Source: Lacimicrobium alkaliphilum (lineage in GTDB: Bacteria > Pseudomonadota > Gammaproteobacteria > Enterobacterales > Alteromonadaceae). From it: a DNA stretch of 64,000 bases. The notes under the pieces are model-generated. The model searched no databases. It was not told the DNA's origin and saw only the letters and a list, made by a program, of their open reading frames with translations. This document shows, piece after piece, positions 1 through 9,185 of this stretch (position 1 is the first letter of the stretch; each line of letters begins with the position of its first letter). A program made the position numbers and the translations under genes. The stretch covers positions 434,001-498,000 of the forward strand of contig NZ_CP013650.1 in NCBI RefSeq assembly GCF_001466725.1, given 5' to 3'.

Positions 1-414
1 AAATAATTCAATGGTGCCTCTGGAGTGGGCCTCGGCACTGAATACTTCGCCGGGCTGCATTTCCCAGCGCCACAGCTCGACCATGGTCGGGCCTTTGGTA
101 CCGGCAAGCAGTCTGGCCTGGCCGCCGTTTTCCCCCCGCCACAATACCGGTATGTCGCGACCTTTTATCACCGCCACTTTTGGCTCAATGGACACATTCA
201 CAATATCGGCAACCGATACTTTCAGGGCGTTGGCCAGTTTACAGAGTATACCAATGCTGGGATTGGCCCGGCCTTTTTCAATTTGCACCAGCATGCCCTT
301 GCTGATTTCAGCGCGTTTTGCCAGTTCATCGAGTGACAGGTGATGGGCCTTTCTGTACTGATGTACCCGCCCGGCAATGGCCTGATTAACAATCTCTGAG
401 TTCGCTTCGGTCAT
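1..414 (-). CDS. XRE-family regulator with cupin domain (truncated by window edge)
   Basis: The reading frame begins at an ATG (complement of 412-414) and runs off the left edge, so about 138 residues are visible. Residues about 12-66 form an XRE helix-turn-helix (LSLDELAKRAEISKGMLVQI, then an N-P-S-I segment). After a short linker, a sugar-binding-like cupin begins (MVELWRWEMQPGEVF). The architecture is that of small HTH-cupin repressors that sense a metabolite through the cupin. It is divergent from the LysE-type exporter gene at 504, a common pairing that suggests it controls that exporter; this is inferred from context. The C-terminus lies outside the window. Confidence 0.85.
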   Translation of the reverse strand, partial: MTEANSEIVNQAIAGRVHQYRKAHHLSLDELAKRAEISKGMLVQIEKGRANPSIGILCKLANALKVSVADIVNVSIEPKVAVIKGRDIPVLWRGENGGQARLLAGTKGPTMVELWRWEMQPGEVFSAEAHSRGTIELF

Positions 415-503
415 TATATTGACTTTTTGGTTTATTAAAATAGACTGTGGCGGTGACTTCATTATCCGAGTGGAATCAGGCAGCGTCAATCAATGGGGTG
501 GGT

Positions 504-1126
504 ATGGCGGAATTAATCAGTACATTTTTTATGGGCGCGGTGATATCCGGTGGCCTGATTGTGGCCATCGGCAGCCAGAATGCCTTTTTACTTAAAGTGG
601 GTCTGAGTAACCGTTACCCGGTGTGGGCGGCATCGGTGTGCTTCAGCGGTGATATTCTGCTGATCGGAGCCGGGGTGTTCGGCGTTGGCGCGATTTTCTC
701 TGCCGATACGCTGTGGCGGGATCTGCTCAGCCTGGGCGGGGCGGCGTTTTTGTTCTGGTATGGTTTTACGGCGTTAAAATCTGCCATCCGTGGTAATAAC
801 AGCCTGGCGGTGGAGTCTGGCGATGCCACCCCAAAAAGTTTAAAGGCAACGCTGTTGATGGCCTTTGCCATGACCTTTCTTAACCCCCATGTGTATATTG
901 ATACTGTGGTGCTGGTGGGGGCGTTACCGCCAGCCTGCCTGCTCAGCAGAAGGTCTGGTTTGCCTCCGGCGCTCTGGTTGCCTCAGCGCTGTGGTTTTAC
1001 AGCCTGGTGTATGTGGCCAGAAAGCTGATCCCGGTGCTGAACAAGCCCAAAACCTGGAGAGTGATTGACGCATCCATTGCGCTGGTGATGTTTGCCATTG
1101 CCATTAGTTTATTGATGGGTGTCTGA
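504..1126 (+). pseudogene. LysE/ArgO-family amino-acid exporter, frameshifted
   Basis: The start ATG at 504 opens MAELISTFFMGAVISGGLIV, followed by the family's IGSQNAFLL segment; LysE/ArgO proteins export basic amino acids through the inner membrane. The first frame goes out of register after VVLVG and stops at 1026-1028. The +1 frame then continues with a normal LysE C-terminus (LPAQQKVWF, WRVIDASIALVMFA) to the TGA at 1124-1126. One extra G in the G run at 917-921 would restore a single frame reading VLVGGVTASLPAQQKVWF, giving about 207 residues, a typical family length. It is either a recent one-base deletion or a sequencing error. It is divergent from the HTH-cupin gene. Confidence 0.8.
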
Positions 1127-1701
1127 GAATGTCGCAGGTTTACCCGGATTGCGCTTCGCTGCATCCGGGCTACGCGGTGGTGTAGCCTGCAAGTAGCGCA
1201 GCGGATTGCGGGGTTGTGAGTATGCCGCAGGTTTACCCGGATTCCGCTTCGCTCCATCCGGGCTACGAAAGCATTGTCATCCTGACGCACGTCAGGATCT
1301 CTTGCGGCCATCTGTGTTGGTTAACTTAACCCCCTCTGCTGTTTGATAAAGATTCCGGGGCAGGCCCGGAATGACGTGTGGTGGTGCCGGAATAAGGACA
1401 TGGTTGGTCATGCCCGAGGTTGTTATCGGGCATCCAGCGCCCTTAGGCACCTAAATTGAAGGTCACTGGATTCCCGCCTGCGCGGGAATGACTGTTTAGG
1501 CTCTCGGAATGACGGAGCCTGGTGTTGCCTGCAAGCCCGTTTCACTACATTCAGGCTACCCAACTACCCTACCTATAGCTAAACTTTCTATTTAGTAGAA
1601 AAATAACGCTGATTTATTGCTATTTTCTTTCTTTTTTGTTGGTCTATTATTCTCTTTAACCAAATAACTGGTGAATTAATCAACAATTCAGGAGAAAGAA
1701 A
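1127..1701. repeat. Composite dispersed repeats upstream of doxX
   Basis: No gene is supported here. From about 1139 to 1545 the stretch is built of imperfect palindromic modules seen elsewhere in the window: the CCGGATTCCGCTTCGC / ATCCGGGCTAC module twice (1143-1172 and 1236-1266), its inverted partner at 1184-1213, a GTCATCCTGACG...CGTCAGGATCTC hairpin (1275-1302), a GATAAAGATTCCGG...CCGGAATGACG module (1347-1375), a CATGCCCGA...TCGGGCATCCAGCG module (1409-1440) and a TTCCCGCCTGCGCGGGAATGAC module (1469-1491). From about 1565 the sequence is AT-rich and probably holds the doxX promoter; an AGGAGA Shine-Dalgarno lies at 1690. Confidence 0.8.
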
Positions 1702-2127
1702 ATGATCTTTTCAATTGTATCAGGCAACAAAACATTATCGGATCTGGCAACACTGTTTGCGCGGGTGGGTCTGTCGGCGATTTTTATTCTGGCGGGGCTG
1801 AATAAAATTCAGCAGTACGAGGGCAGTGCCCAGTATCTGGCGTCAGCGGGTTTACCCGAGGGGCTGCTGCCACTGGTGATTTTATTTGAACTGGGCGGCG
1901 GTCTGTTGCTGCTGGCTGGGGGGTTAACCCAACTGATTGCGCTGGCCTTTGTCGGTTTCAGTCTGGTCACGGCACTGATGTTCCACTTCCAGCTGGATGA
2001 TCAGATGCAGTTTCTGATGTTTTTCAAAAACGTGGCCATAGCGGGCGGATTCCTGGCGCTTGCAGCCAGTGGTGCGGGCCGTTTCAGCCTGGATCATAAG
2101 CTGCTGAGTAAAAAAGTACAGGCTTGA
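1702..2127 (+). CDS. DoxX family membrane protein
   Basis: 141 residues from an ATG with a strong AGGAGAAAG ribosome site. It has the DoxX layout: an N-terminal helix (LATLFARVGLSAIFILAGLN) followed by three more membrane helices, with K-I-Q-Q-Y-E and a G-rich segment after the first. DoxX/DoxD-like proteins are small inner-membrane proteins of uncertain role, some linked to thiol redox stress. It stands alone, flanked on both sides by nearly identical direct repeats (1143-1266 and 2168-2292). The family call is firm; the function is not. Confidence 0.85.
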   Translation: MIFSIVSGNKTLSDLATLFARVGLSAIFILAGLNKIQQYEGSAQYLASAGLPEGLLPLVILFELGGGLLLLAGGLTQLIALAFVGFSLVTALMFHFQLDDQMQFLMFFKNVAIAGGFLALAASGAGRFSLDHKLLSKKVQA

Positions 2128-2488
2128 TTCCCCTAATCCAGTGCCCTTTAACACTTAAGCGGATCCTCCCCGGATTCCGCTTCGCTGCATCCGGGCTACG
2201 CGGTGGTGTAGCCTGCAAGAAGCGAAGCGGATTGCGGGGTTATGAGCATGCCGCAGGTTTACCCGGATTCCGCTTCGCTCCATCCGGGCTACAAAAGCTG
2301 CTGTTGGATAAAGGTTCCGGCTAACAGCATGCCGGAATGACGGGAACAGGCGCCGGAATGACTGGGATTTGGTTTGTCGGAATAAATTCCGACCTACAGG
2401 GAAGGTCACTGGGTTCCCGCCAACAATCCGCGGGAACGACGTTTGATAATGCCTGCCGTGTTGACTCAGATAAACACCATCCCATCTA
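2128..2488. repeat. Composite dispersed repeats downstream of doxX
   Basis: No gene is supported. Positions 2168-2292 repeat 1143-1266 almost base for base in the same orientation, including the central GCGGTGGTGTAGCCTGCAAG linker. A GATAAAGGTTCCGG...GCCGGAATGACG hairpin follows at 2308-2341, and a TTCCCGCC...GCGGGAACGAC module at 2412-2440. The order of modules is the same as in the 1127-1545 block. Confidence 0.8.
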
Positions 2489-4873
2489 TTACAGGCACTG
2501 GTCGAGCAGTGACTCTATGGCCAGTGAGGCAGACAGCACTACTTCCTGTTGGCGTACTTCTGCCAGGGCCCAGAGTTGCTCGCGCAAGGCAGCGGCCTGT
2601 TCTGAAAGTTCCGGCTGACGGCATTGGCCAAGGATGGTGTCTGCCAGGGCCAGCAGTTTGTCCAGATCTTCGGCCAGCGGCTGCAGGTCGGCCAGTTCCG
2701 AGCTTTGTGCGATTAGTTTTTTCAGCGCCGGTTGGTTCTGCTGCCACTTTGCTAAGGTGGCTCTGATCTGTGCCACAGCCTCCTTGTCTTCAGGCACCTT
2801 GCTAATCGCCTGGTTAAGTGTGACCAGTGCCAGGCTCTCAGCAGGCAGAAAATCCACAAAGCGGTTCAGACGCTCCTGCTGGTGGTAGTTACCGGCCTGA
2901 TACTTCAGATGATGGCGGGTGTAGTACTGGGCCTGCTCTACCGCCTGGCTGAAGACCTCAAGGAGGCGAATATCCGCCGATTCAGCCACCAGTGACGCAA
3001 AGCCCTGGCGCTGTTGCTGATTGTGTTGCAGACCGATGCCGGTATCGGCGTATTGCTGCATCGCCATAAGCCGCTGGTACATAAAATCAGGGTCCTGTAT
3101 TTCAGCCGGTGACCACAAACGCTCGGCGATGGCGAACAGTCGCGGCCACAGGCGCAGATCGAGATTATGGGGCATAACGATTTCGGCCCAGATAGTGGCC
3201 TCACCGCCAAGAATATTATCGCGGGCAGCTTCAGTCAGGGTTACTGCTGCCTCTGCTTCAGTCGGCACCTGCCCTTCGCCTTTGTCTATCCGATGGCCGC
3301 TGAGGGCATAGGGGGCATTGCCAACCAACACCCGGCCTCTGAGCTTATCGGCGTTATCCAGATACAGTTCAAAACGGGTGGGTCCCATCCAGGTATCCAG
3401 CTCAAAGCGGGTCAGATTACCGGTTTGTTCTGCCAGCCTCAGCGGGCGCAACGACTGATTGTTTAAACGGATATTGCCCTTAAGCCCTGCTTCTGACTCA
3501 CTCAGGGTAAATTCCCCTGTTACAGCACTGCCTTTGAGTCTTGGCATGGTGAATTGCCAGCGTTGCCATTTTCCGGGCGGCAGCGGTGTCGGGTGGGCCT
3601 GTTCGGTGGGGTCATTGCGGTAGTGATAAGTGGTCGGCTGGGGCTGGTCCACATAGAAACCGGTCGAGAGTAAGCCCTGATAGCCGCTGTTGGCGATTTC
3701 GGTCAGCGAGTCCAGCCCACGCCAGGATTGCACCAGAATATCTTTGGGTAAATCGGGATGAAAGATTTCGTCCCAGCCCATCATGCGCTTGTCAAAACCG
3801 GCCAGAATCTGCTGTAACTTCTGGTTAAAGTGGGTATGCAGTGCATCACTGTCGGCCAGTTTGTGCTGCTGCATATAGGCCTGAACAGCTTTGCTCTGCT
3901 GCCATTGGGCCGGATTAACCTCATCGCCACCAATATGTAAAAAGGGGTCGGGGAACAGCTCTGCAAATTCGCCCACCAGCGCCTCGATAAAGTCATACAC
4001 CTTGGGGTTGGAGGGGTCCAGCAAAGGCTCGAATACGCCCCAGTGGCGCTGCATCTGATAAGGCCCGGGCAGGCTGATCAGCTCCGGGTAGGCCACGGCA
4101 ATGGCCGAGGCATGGCCGGGCAGATCCAGCTCAGGCACCACACGGATGCCTCTTACAGCAGCAAATTCAACCAATTCCTTAATCTGCACACGGCTGTAAT
4201 ACTGGCCATCTGATGCCAGTTTATGCAGTTTAGGGTAGGCGCTGGATTCCACCCGCCAGCCCTGGTCATCGGTCAGGTGCCAGTGCAGAACATTGAGTTT
4301 GGCGGCGGCCATGCCTTCAATCTGGCGTTTGATGTCTTCAAGCGGCATAAAATGCCGCACACTGTCGATCAACAGCCCCCGCCAGGGGAATCTCGGGCGG
4401 TCTTCGATGAGCATGGCCGTCAGCGCTTTGTCACTGTTATAAAGCAGTTGTAACAGGGTTTGCAGACCGTTTAGTACACCCAGCTCGGTTTCGGCGGTCA
4501 GCCGGATACCATCCGGGCTTACCGCCAGGCGATAGCCTTCGTTTTGATTAAATTGCGGTATCGGGCTGGCAGCGATCTTGTCGGCCTGAATCAGTAACTG
4601 AGCTGTCGTTTGTTGCTGGCCGGAATTCTCTTTGCTCAATCTGGCAACGGGGTGCTGGTACAGCGCCTGCTCAAGCCGCTCACGAATATAACGGCTTCTG
4701 GGCGCAGAGATATTGACCAGTTCCAGTTTCATGCCCTGAGTAAGTGGGAAATGGCCTTCCTCAGTGGTGATCCTGGCCGGGTAGGGCATCAGCTGTGCGT
4801 TGGTAGTGGCAGCCTGAGCGAACAGGGCAGCGCTTGCCAATAAACTTATCAGTAGCGTTCTGGCTAGGTTCAT
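2489..4873 (-). CDS. Family 20 beta-N-acetylhexosaminidase, exported
   Basis: 794 residues from the ATG at 4873; a longer in-frame start at 4927 would add 18 residues ahead of an obvious signal peptide (LLISLLASAALFAQA), so 4873 is preferred. After an N-terminal GH20b domain comes a GH20 TIM barrel with HLTDDQGWR, LDLPGHASAIA and the catalytic Asp-Glu pair in HIGGDEV near residue 316. Later family motifs are WDEIFHPDLP and GGEATIWAE. GH20 enzymes remove terminal GlcNAc from chitooligosaccharides by substrate-assisted catalysis. The signal peptide predicts a periplasmic location. The start codon lies one base after the kinase stop, so it is the last gene of the operon running from 11302. Inferred role: cutting C1-oxidised chitobiose to GlcNAc plus N-acetylglucosaminate. 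Confidence 0.93.
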   Translation of the reverse strand: MNLARTLLISLLASAALFAQAATTNAQLMPYPARITTEEGHFPLTQGMKLELVNISAPRSRYIRERLEQALYQHPVARLSKENSGQQQTTAQLLIQADKIAASPIPQFNQNEGYRLAVSPDGIRLTAETELGVLNGLQTLLQLLYNSDKALTAMLIEDRPRFPWRGLLIDSVRHFMPLEDIKRQIEGMAAAKLNVLHWHLTDDQGWRVESSAYPKLHKLASDGQYYSRVQIKELVEFAAVRGIRVVPELDLPGHASAIAVAYPELISLPGPYQMQRHWGVFEPLLDPSNPKVYDFIEALVGEFAELFPDPFLHIGGDEVNPAQWQQSKAVQAYMQQHKLADSDALHTHFNQKLQQILAGFDKRMMGWDEIFHPDLPKDILVQSWRGLDSLTEIANSGYQGLLSTGFYVDQPQPTTYHYRNDPTEQAHPTPLPPGKWQRWQFTMPRLKGSAVTGEFTLSESEAGLKGNIRLNNQSLRPLRLAEQTGNLTRFELDTWMGPTRFELYLDNADKLRGRVLVGNAPYALSGHRIDKGEGQVPTEAEAAVTLTEAARDNILGGEATIWAEIVMPHNLDLRLWPRLFAIAERLWSPAEIQDPDFMYQRLMAMQQYADTGIGLQHNQQQRQGFASLVAESADIRLLEVFSQAVEQAQYYTRHHLKYQAGNYHQQERLNRFVDFLPAESLALVTLNQAISKVPEDKEAVAQIRATLAKWQQNQPALKKLIAQSSELADLQPLAEDLDKLLALADTILGQCRQPELSEQAAALREQLWALAEVRQQEVVLSASLAIESLLDQCL

Positions 4874-4874
4874 A

Positions 4875-5807
4875 TTAATGCTCCGCAATAAATAGCTGGG
4901 TAAGATCTGACATCTGCTCTGGCGCAATAATGGCGCCGGGGTACTGTATTACCCTGGCCGCCAGCTTGTGCCCGGCTTTGGCAGCCTGCTGGCCGCTGGC
5001 ATTCTGCAGCCACAGGGATAGAAATCCTGCTGCAAACGCATCCCCTGCAGCACTGGTATCCACCACCGGTTCAACCCGTTGTGCCGGCACCTCACACAGG
5101 TCGCTTTTATCCAGCACCAGCGCCTTGCTGCCGCCCCGTTTAATCACCGCTTCCGGGATTTTGAGAGCCATACAGCGGCTGATGATCTGTGCTAACTGCT
5201 GTTCACCGTAGATGGCAAATTCATCTTCGTCGGTCAGCAGGGCTAAATCGGTTTGCGCCATGATGCGGGCATACCAGAGGCAGGCCTGAGATTGTTGCCA
5301 TAACTGCGGACGGTAGTTGTTGTCGAATATCAGCTTGCCGCCGGCCTGGCGAAAGCTGCTGATCAGTTCAAGTAACCGCTCTTTGTGGGCGTCGGGCAAG
5401 ATGGCCAGGCTGATGCCGCTGACATACAAAAAATCCCATTGCTTGTGCGCTAAGGCCTGCTCCATCGGGGTTGAGTCGATATTAAAATAAAAGCGAGCGG
5501 CACTGTCATCGCGCCAGTACTGAAAATGGCGTTCTCCGTCAGCGCTGGTATTAATGCGATAGCGCCCGGGCAGCTTATCTGCCAGCCGGCGCACCAGACT
5601 CAGATCCAGCCCTTCCTGCTGCCACTGGTAAAGCAGAGAATCACTGTCATCATCGGTACCCAGGGCAGTGGCATAACCGACCTTAACATTCTCGCGCCCG
5701 GTCAGACGGGCCAGATATATGGCAGTGTTAAGGGTATCGCCGCCAAAACTGATACCGCGGGCGGATTGTTCCAGCATCGCTTCGCCGAAAAACAGGATAC
5801 GCTTCAT
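4875..5807 (-). CDS. kdgK: 2-keto-3-deoxygluconate kinase (PfkB family)
   Basis: 310 residues, a cytoplasmic ribokinase/PfkB kinase. It carries the KdgK substrate motif GGDTLNTAIYLARL near residue 22, GISLAILPDA, and KLIFDNNYRPQLW in the middle. The PfkB signature DTSAAGDAFAAGF near residue 255 supplies the catalytic Asp, followed by VIQYPGAI. The similarity to enterobacterial KdgK runs the whole length, so phosphorylation of KDG to KDPG is well supported. It overlaps the symporter stop by four bases (ATGA) and ends one base before the hexosaminidase start, so translation is probably coupled. KDPG aldolase (Eda), needed to finish the pathway, is not in the window. Confidence 0.92.
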   Translation of the reverse strand: MKRILFFGEAMLEQSARGISFGGDTLNTAIYLARLTGRENVKVGYATALGTDDDSDSLLYQWQQEGLDLSLVRRLADKLPGRYRINTSADGERHFQYWRDDSAARFYFNIDSTPMEQALAHKQWDFLYVSGISLAILPDAHKERLLELISSFRQAGGKLIFDNNYRPQLWQQSQACLWYARIMAQTDLALLTDEDEFAIYGEQQLAQIISRCMALKIPEAVIKRGGSKALVLDKSDLCEVPAQRVEPVVDTSAAGDAFAAGFLSLWLQNASGQQAAKAGHKLAARVIQYPGAIIAPEQMSDLTQLFIAEH

Positions 5808-7297
5808 GAGCCACTCCGGCTGGCTTTAGGTGACAGCACCACCTCAGGCGCCTGCTGTTCCATCTTGTCACGTTCCTGTGCAAGTATTTCCAGGGCCTGC
5901 TGTGGGCTGATGGTGCTCGCCGGGGTTAACAGGGTTACCAGTACGCCGCTGAGGGCAGAAACCAGCAGTGATGGGATCACCGGGTTACCAAACAGCGCAT
6001 TCCAGTCCGGGCTCAGGCTCACCGCAATGGCGGTGGCGGAGCCTGCAACTAGTGTCGCCAGGGCGCCCTGCCAGTTGTATCTGGGCCAGAAACGGCCCAG
6101 CAGACCAGTTACACACAAGCCTGCCATCAGAATCGATATCATCCGGGTGATATAGGTAATGATATCGTTGGAGGTCAGGGCAAAGCCCAGTGCAATGCCT
6201 ATGGTGATGAGCAGGGCGACCCGCGACAGCAGCACCACATTAACGGCCTGAGGCATGTTGCCTGTGGCCATGGCGTAGATATCTCTTAATACTACGCTGA
6301 CACCGGCAATGGCATCTGAGCTGGCACTGGAGAGGGTGGCTGAGATACCGGCGATAATGATCAACAGCCCCAGCCCCAGTGGTAACACATTCAGGGCCAT
6401 GTGGGGGAAAGCAAAGGAGGCGTTTTCCAGCGCGCCGCCACTGGCATAGGCGGTCATGCCGATAATGGCCGGGATCACCGAAAAGCCCAGATACAGCAGC
6501 CCTGATAACACAAAGGAGCGGCGAATGGAGCTCACCGTACTGCCGGAATAAATGCGCTGACGAAAGGAAGGAGTGGCTAATATGCCCACCAGAATCGCCA
6601 GTGATAAGGATAACGCCGGTAAAGTGCCGAGTTTGTCGATGGCCAGCCAGCTGATGTTCTCAGCCGGTTGCGCCGCGAGCATGGCGTCCCAGCCGCCAAC
6701 CGCGATGACCGAGAAAATGGCCATCAGGATAAAGCCGGTGAACAGGATCAGCGCCTGAATGGAGTCGGTCCAGACCACCGCCGTGTAGCCACCGATCACC
6801 ACATAAATGGTAAAGCTGGCGGCCAGCAGTACCTTGGCCCACTGAATATCCATGCCGGTTAACCAGGCCAGATACATGCCACCGCCGATAATATGGGCAC
6901 CAAGCCAGCCGATGCAGGCCACAAAAATGATCACGGCGATAAGGTTTTTGATCAGCACATTGGCGCCGACGTAATAGGAAATTTCTTCGCTCATGGTCAT
7001 AAAACGAAGTTTGCGCATGGGCGCGAAAATCCACGCCAGCAGCAAAATACCCACTGCGCCGCCGAGTCCGTACAGGGTGCCGCCCCAGCCGTTTTCGTAT
7101 GCAAAACCGACAGCGCCCATGGAAGAACCCGTCCCCACCATGGTGGCGACCGTGGTGCCCATGGTCAGCAACAATGGCAGCGAGCGCCCGCCCAACAGGA
7201 AGTCCTCGCCACCTTTATTGTGCCTGGAAACAAACCAGCCGAGGCCAATCATGGCCAGCATATAAATCACAAAGGCAATAATAAAGCTGTAATGCAT
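5804..7297 (-). CDS. Sodium:solute symporter (SSS family)
   Basis: 497 residues with about 13 hydrophobic segments, the SSS fold. The N-terminus reads MHYSFIIAFVIYMLAMIGLG, then GGEDFLLGGRSLPLLLTMGT, typical of the family, with a charged cytoplasmic tail after the last helix. SSS proteins drive uptake of sugars, amino acids or organic acids with Na+. Placed between RidA and the KDG kinase, and the only inner-membrane importer in the operon, it is the likely carrier for the pathway substrate (inferred: N-acetylglucosaminate from the periplasm). The substrate cannot be read from the sequence. Confidence 0.9.
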   Translation of the reverse strand: MHYSFIIAFVIYMLAMIGLGWFVSRHNKGGEDFLLGGRSLPLLLTMGTTVATMVGTGSSMGAVGFAYENGWGGTLYGLGGAVGILLLAWIFAPMRKLRFMTMSEEISYYVGANVLIKNLIAVIIFVACIGWLGAHIIGGGMYLAWLTGMDIQWAKVLLAASFTIYVVIGGYTAVVWTDSIQALILFTGFILMAIFSVIAVGGWDAMLAAQPAENISWLAIDKLGTLPALSLSLAILVGILATPSFRQRIYSGSTVSSIRRSFVLSGLLYLGFSVIPAIIGMTAYASGGALENASFAFPHMALNVLPLGLGLLIIIAGISATLSSASSDAIAGVSVVLRDIYAMATGNMPQAVNVVLLSRVALLITIGIALGFALTSNDIITYITRMISILMAGLCVTGLLGRFWPRYNWQGALATLVAGSATAIAVSLSPDWNALFGNPVIPSLLVSALSGVLVTLLTPASTISPQQALEILAQERDKMEQQAPEVVLSPKASRSGS

Positions 7298-7328
7298 AGG
7301 ATCCTCTCTGGTTTGGGCGTGCGTGCGA

Positions 7329-7715
7329 TCAGGGGGCTTTGTAACAGGTCACATCTACTTCTACTTTGCAGTCCACCACCAGATCGGCAACGGCGCAAAT
7401 GCGGGCCGGTGGATGCTCACCAAAGTATTGTCTGAACACCTTATTAAAGGAGCTGAAATAACGGGCGTCGGTCAGAATCACTTTCACATGGGCCACATGC
7501 TCCAGGCCATAGCCTGCTTCTTTCATGATGTTCAGGCAGTTCTCGATGGCCAGTTGCGACTGTTCGACGATACCGCCTTCCACCACTTCGCCATCACGCA
7601 TCGGGGTTTGCCCCGATACCAGCAGCCAGCCTCCGGCTTCCACAGCCCGTGCAAAGGGCAGGTGTTGTCCGCCCGTGCCTGTACCGCCGTCGATGCCAAA
7701 ACGTTTAATGGTCAT
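7329..7715 (-). CDS. RidA/YjgF family enamine/imine deaminase
   Basis: 128 residues with the RidA core: FARAVEAGGWLLVSGQTPM near residue 23, the PPAR arginine in HPPARICAV near residue 103, and the conserved acidic segment KVEVDVTCY at the end. RidA proteins hydrolyse reactive enamine/imine intermediates released by PLP-dependent dehydratases, giving the keto acid and ammonia. In this operon it would serve the PLP deaminase at 10058-11302, speeding release of KDG. That pairing is inferred from context. The gap to the deacylase gene is 14 bases. Confidence 0.9.
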   Translation of the reverse strand: MTIKRFGIDGGTGTGGQHLPFARAVEAGGWLLVSGQTPMRDGEVVEGGIVEQSQLAIENCLNIMKEAGYGLEHVAHVKVILTDARYFSSFNKVFRQYFGEHPPARICAVADLVVDCKVEVDVTCYKAP

Positions 7716-7729
7716 AATGATTTACCTGT

Positions 7730-9184
7730 TTAGTTGCGGGTGAGAAAGCGACCAGCGCCGCTGCTGGTCAGTTGATATTCCTGGCCATCAGACTGATAGC
7801 TAAGATGGCCATTGACCCAGACCCGGCGAATGCCGGCACTGCGTTGTTTGGGGTCTGTGAAGCTGGCATTGTCTTTGACCTCATCGGGGCTGAACAGCAC
7901 CAGATCGGCCTGATAGCCAGGGCGGATAAAACCGCGACCGTGTAAATTGAATTCGGTGGCAGACAGCCCGGTCATCTTGTGGATGGCCAGTTGCATAGAG
8001 AGTAATTGGGTGTCTCTGGCGTAATGCCCCAGCACGCGGGGGAAACTGCCCCACAGTCGGGGGTGAGGGCTGGGGTCGCAGGGCAGCCCATCAGAGCCTA
8101 CCATGCCGCCTTCAAAGCCGAGGAAATGCCGCACATCCTGTTCGTCCATGCCGTGATATACGGCCCCGGCCGGTTGCAGCTTTTCGGCGGCGGCAGTTAA
8201 TGACAGTGACCAGCTCTGGGCGATCTGTTGCAGGGTCTTGCCGGCCATCTCCGGGTGCGGAACAGACCAGGTGATATCGATATCGAAATCTGCGGTCACC
8301 TGTTTCAGATCCAGGGTGCTGGAACTGGCACTGTAGGGGTAGCAGTCGCAGCCAATATGCTGATGCTGTTGGGCATTTTTCAGATGATTGAGTACTTCCG
8401 GCGCCCGCCCCCAGTTGGCCTTGCCGGCACATTTTAAGTGTGAGATCACTACCGGAATGGCTAACTTACGGCCAAGGCCGAAGGCCTCATCCAGGGCCTG
8501 AATAATGCCATCAAATTCGGTTCGCAGGTGGGTGGTATAGATACCATCAAAGTCTTTGAGTACCGAGGCCAGGCTTTCCACTTCAGAAGCCGGTGCCGAA
8601 TTGGCGCTCTGATAGGCCAGACCGGTGCTCAGGCCCAGTGCACCATCGCTCATGGCCCCGGCGAGCAGGGTTTGCATGGCCGCAATTTCTGCCTCTGTGG
8701 CGCTTCTGTCCAGCCTGTCCATAACCTGGGCCCGCAGTGCGGTGTGGCCTACCAGTGCGGCCACATTGACATTAGGGCGGGCCTGTTGCACCGCCTGAAT
8801 ATAATCTTTTAAACGGGGAAAACGAAACTCACCGGCCTGGCCGAGTAAATTCAGCGGATCAGGCACCTCGCCCTGAATACGCACCGGTGCGGCGCTGATA
8901 CCACAGTTACCGGCAATCACGCTGGTCACACCCTGACTGACCTTGTTTAACATGCCCGGATTGCGAATCACTTCAATATCGTCGTGGGTATGTACATCGA
9001 TAAACCCCGGAGCCAGCGCCAGCCCTTTCGCCTCAATCAGGTTGTCGGCCTGATACTGTCCTGCAGGGGTCAGGGCCAGTATTTTGTCGCCTTTGAGCAG
9101 TACGTCCTGCTGTGTGGGGGCGGCTTTGCTGCCATCAAAAACAAGGGCATCGCGAATGATGCTGTCAGGGGTATGGTGCTCCAA
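7730..9184 (-). CDS. N-acyl-D-amino-acid deacylase (amidohydrolase); probable N-acetylglucosaminate deacetylase
   Basis: 484 residues, D-aminoacylase type of the amidohydrolase superfamily. The metal motif FIDVHTHDDIE holds His65 and His67; AGNCGIS near 91-97 is a family signature; further metal ligands are expected around SHLKCAG, and the C-terminal segment RPGYQADLVLF closes the small beta domain. The family removes acyl groups from N-acyl-D-amino acids in the cytoplasm. 2-acetamido-2-deoxy-D-gluconate is chemically an N-acetyl-D-amino acid, and the neighbouring deaminase and KDG kinase indicate that as substrate, as in the oxidative chitin pathway of Pseudoalteromonas prydzensis. The substrate is inferred. 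Confidence 0.88.
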   Translation of the reverse strand: MEHHTPDSIIRDALVFDGSKAAPTQQDVLLKGDKILALTPAGQYQADNLIEAKGLALAPGFIDVHTHDDIEVIRNPGMLNKVSQGVTSVIAGNCGISAAPVRIQGEVPDPLNLLGQAGEFRFPRLKDYIQAVQQARPNVNVAALVGHTALRAQVMDRLDRSATEAEIAAMQTLLAGAMSDGALGLSTGLAYQSANSAPASEVESLASVLKDFDGIYTTHLRTEFDGIIQALDEAFGLGRKLAIPVVISHLKCAGKANWGRAPEVLNHLKNAQQHQHIGCDCYPYSASSSTLDLKQVTADFDIDITWSVPHPEMAGKTLQQIAQSWSLSLTAAAEKLQPAGAVYHGMDEQDVRHFLGFEGGMVGSDGLPCDPSPHPRLWGSFPRVLGHYARDTQLLSMQLAIHKMTGLSATEFNLHGRGFIRPGYQADLVLFSPDEVKDNASFTDPKQRSAGIRRVWVNGHLSYQSDGQEYQLTSSGAGRFLTRN

Positions 9185-9185
9185 T

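Noticed and set aside
997..1311. Minus-strand open frame with RMERSGIRVNLRH-type repeats
   Set aside because: It is a translation of the dispersed repeat modules; the same peptide words appear wherever the repeat lies (also 2155-2409), with no ribosome site.
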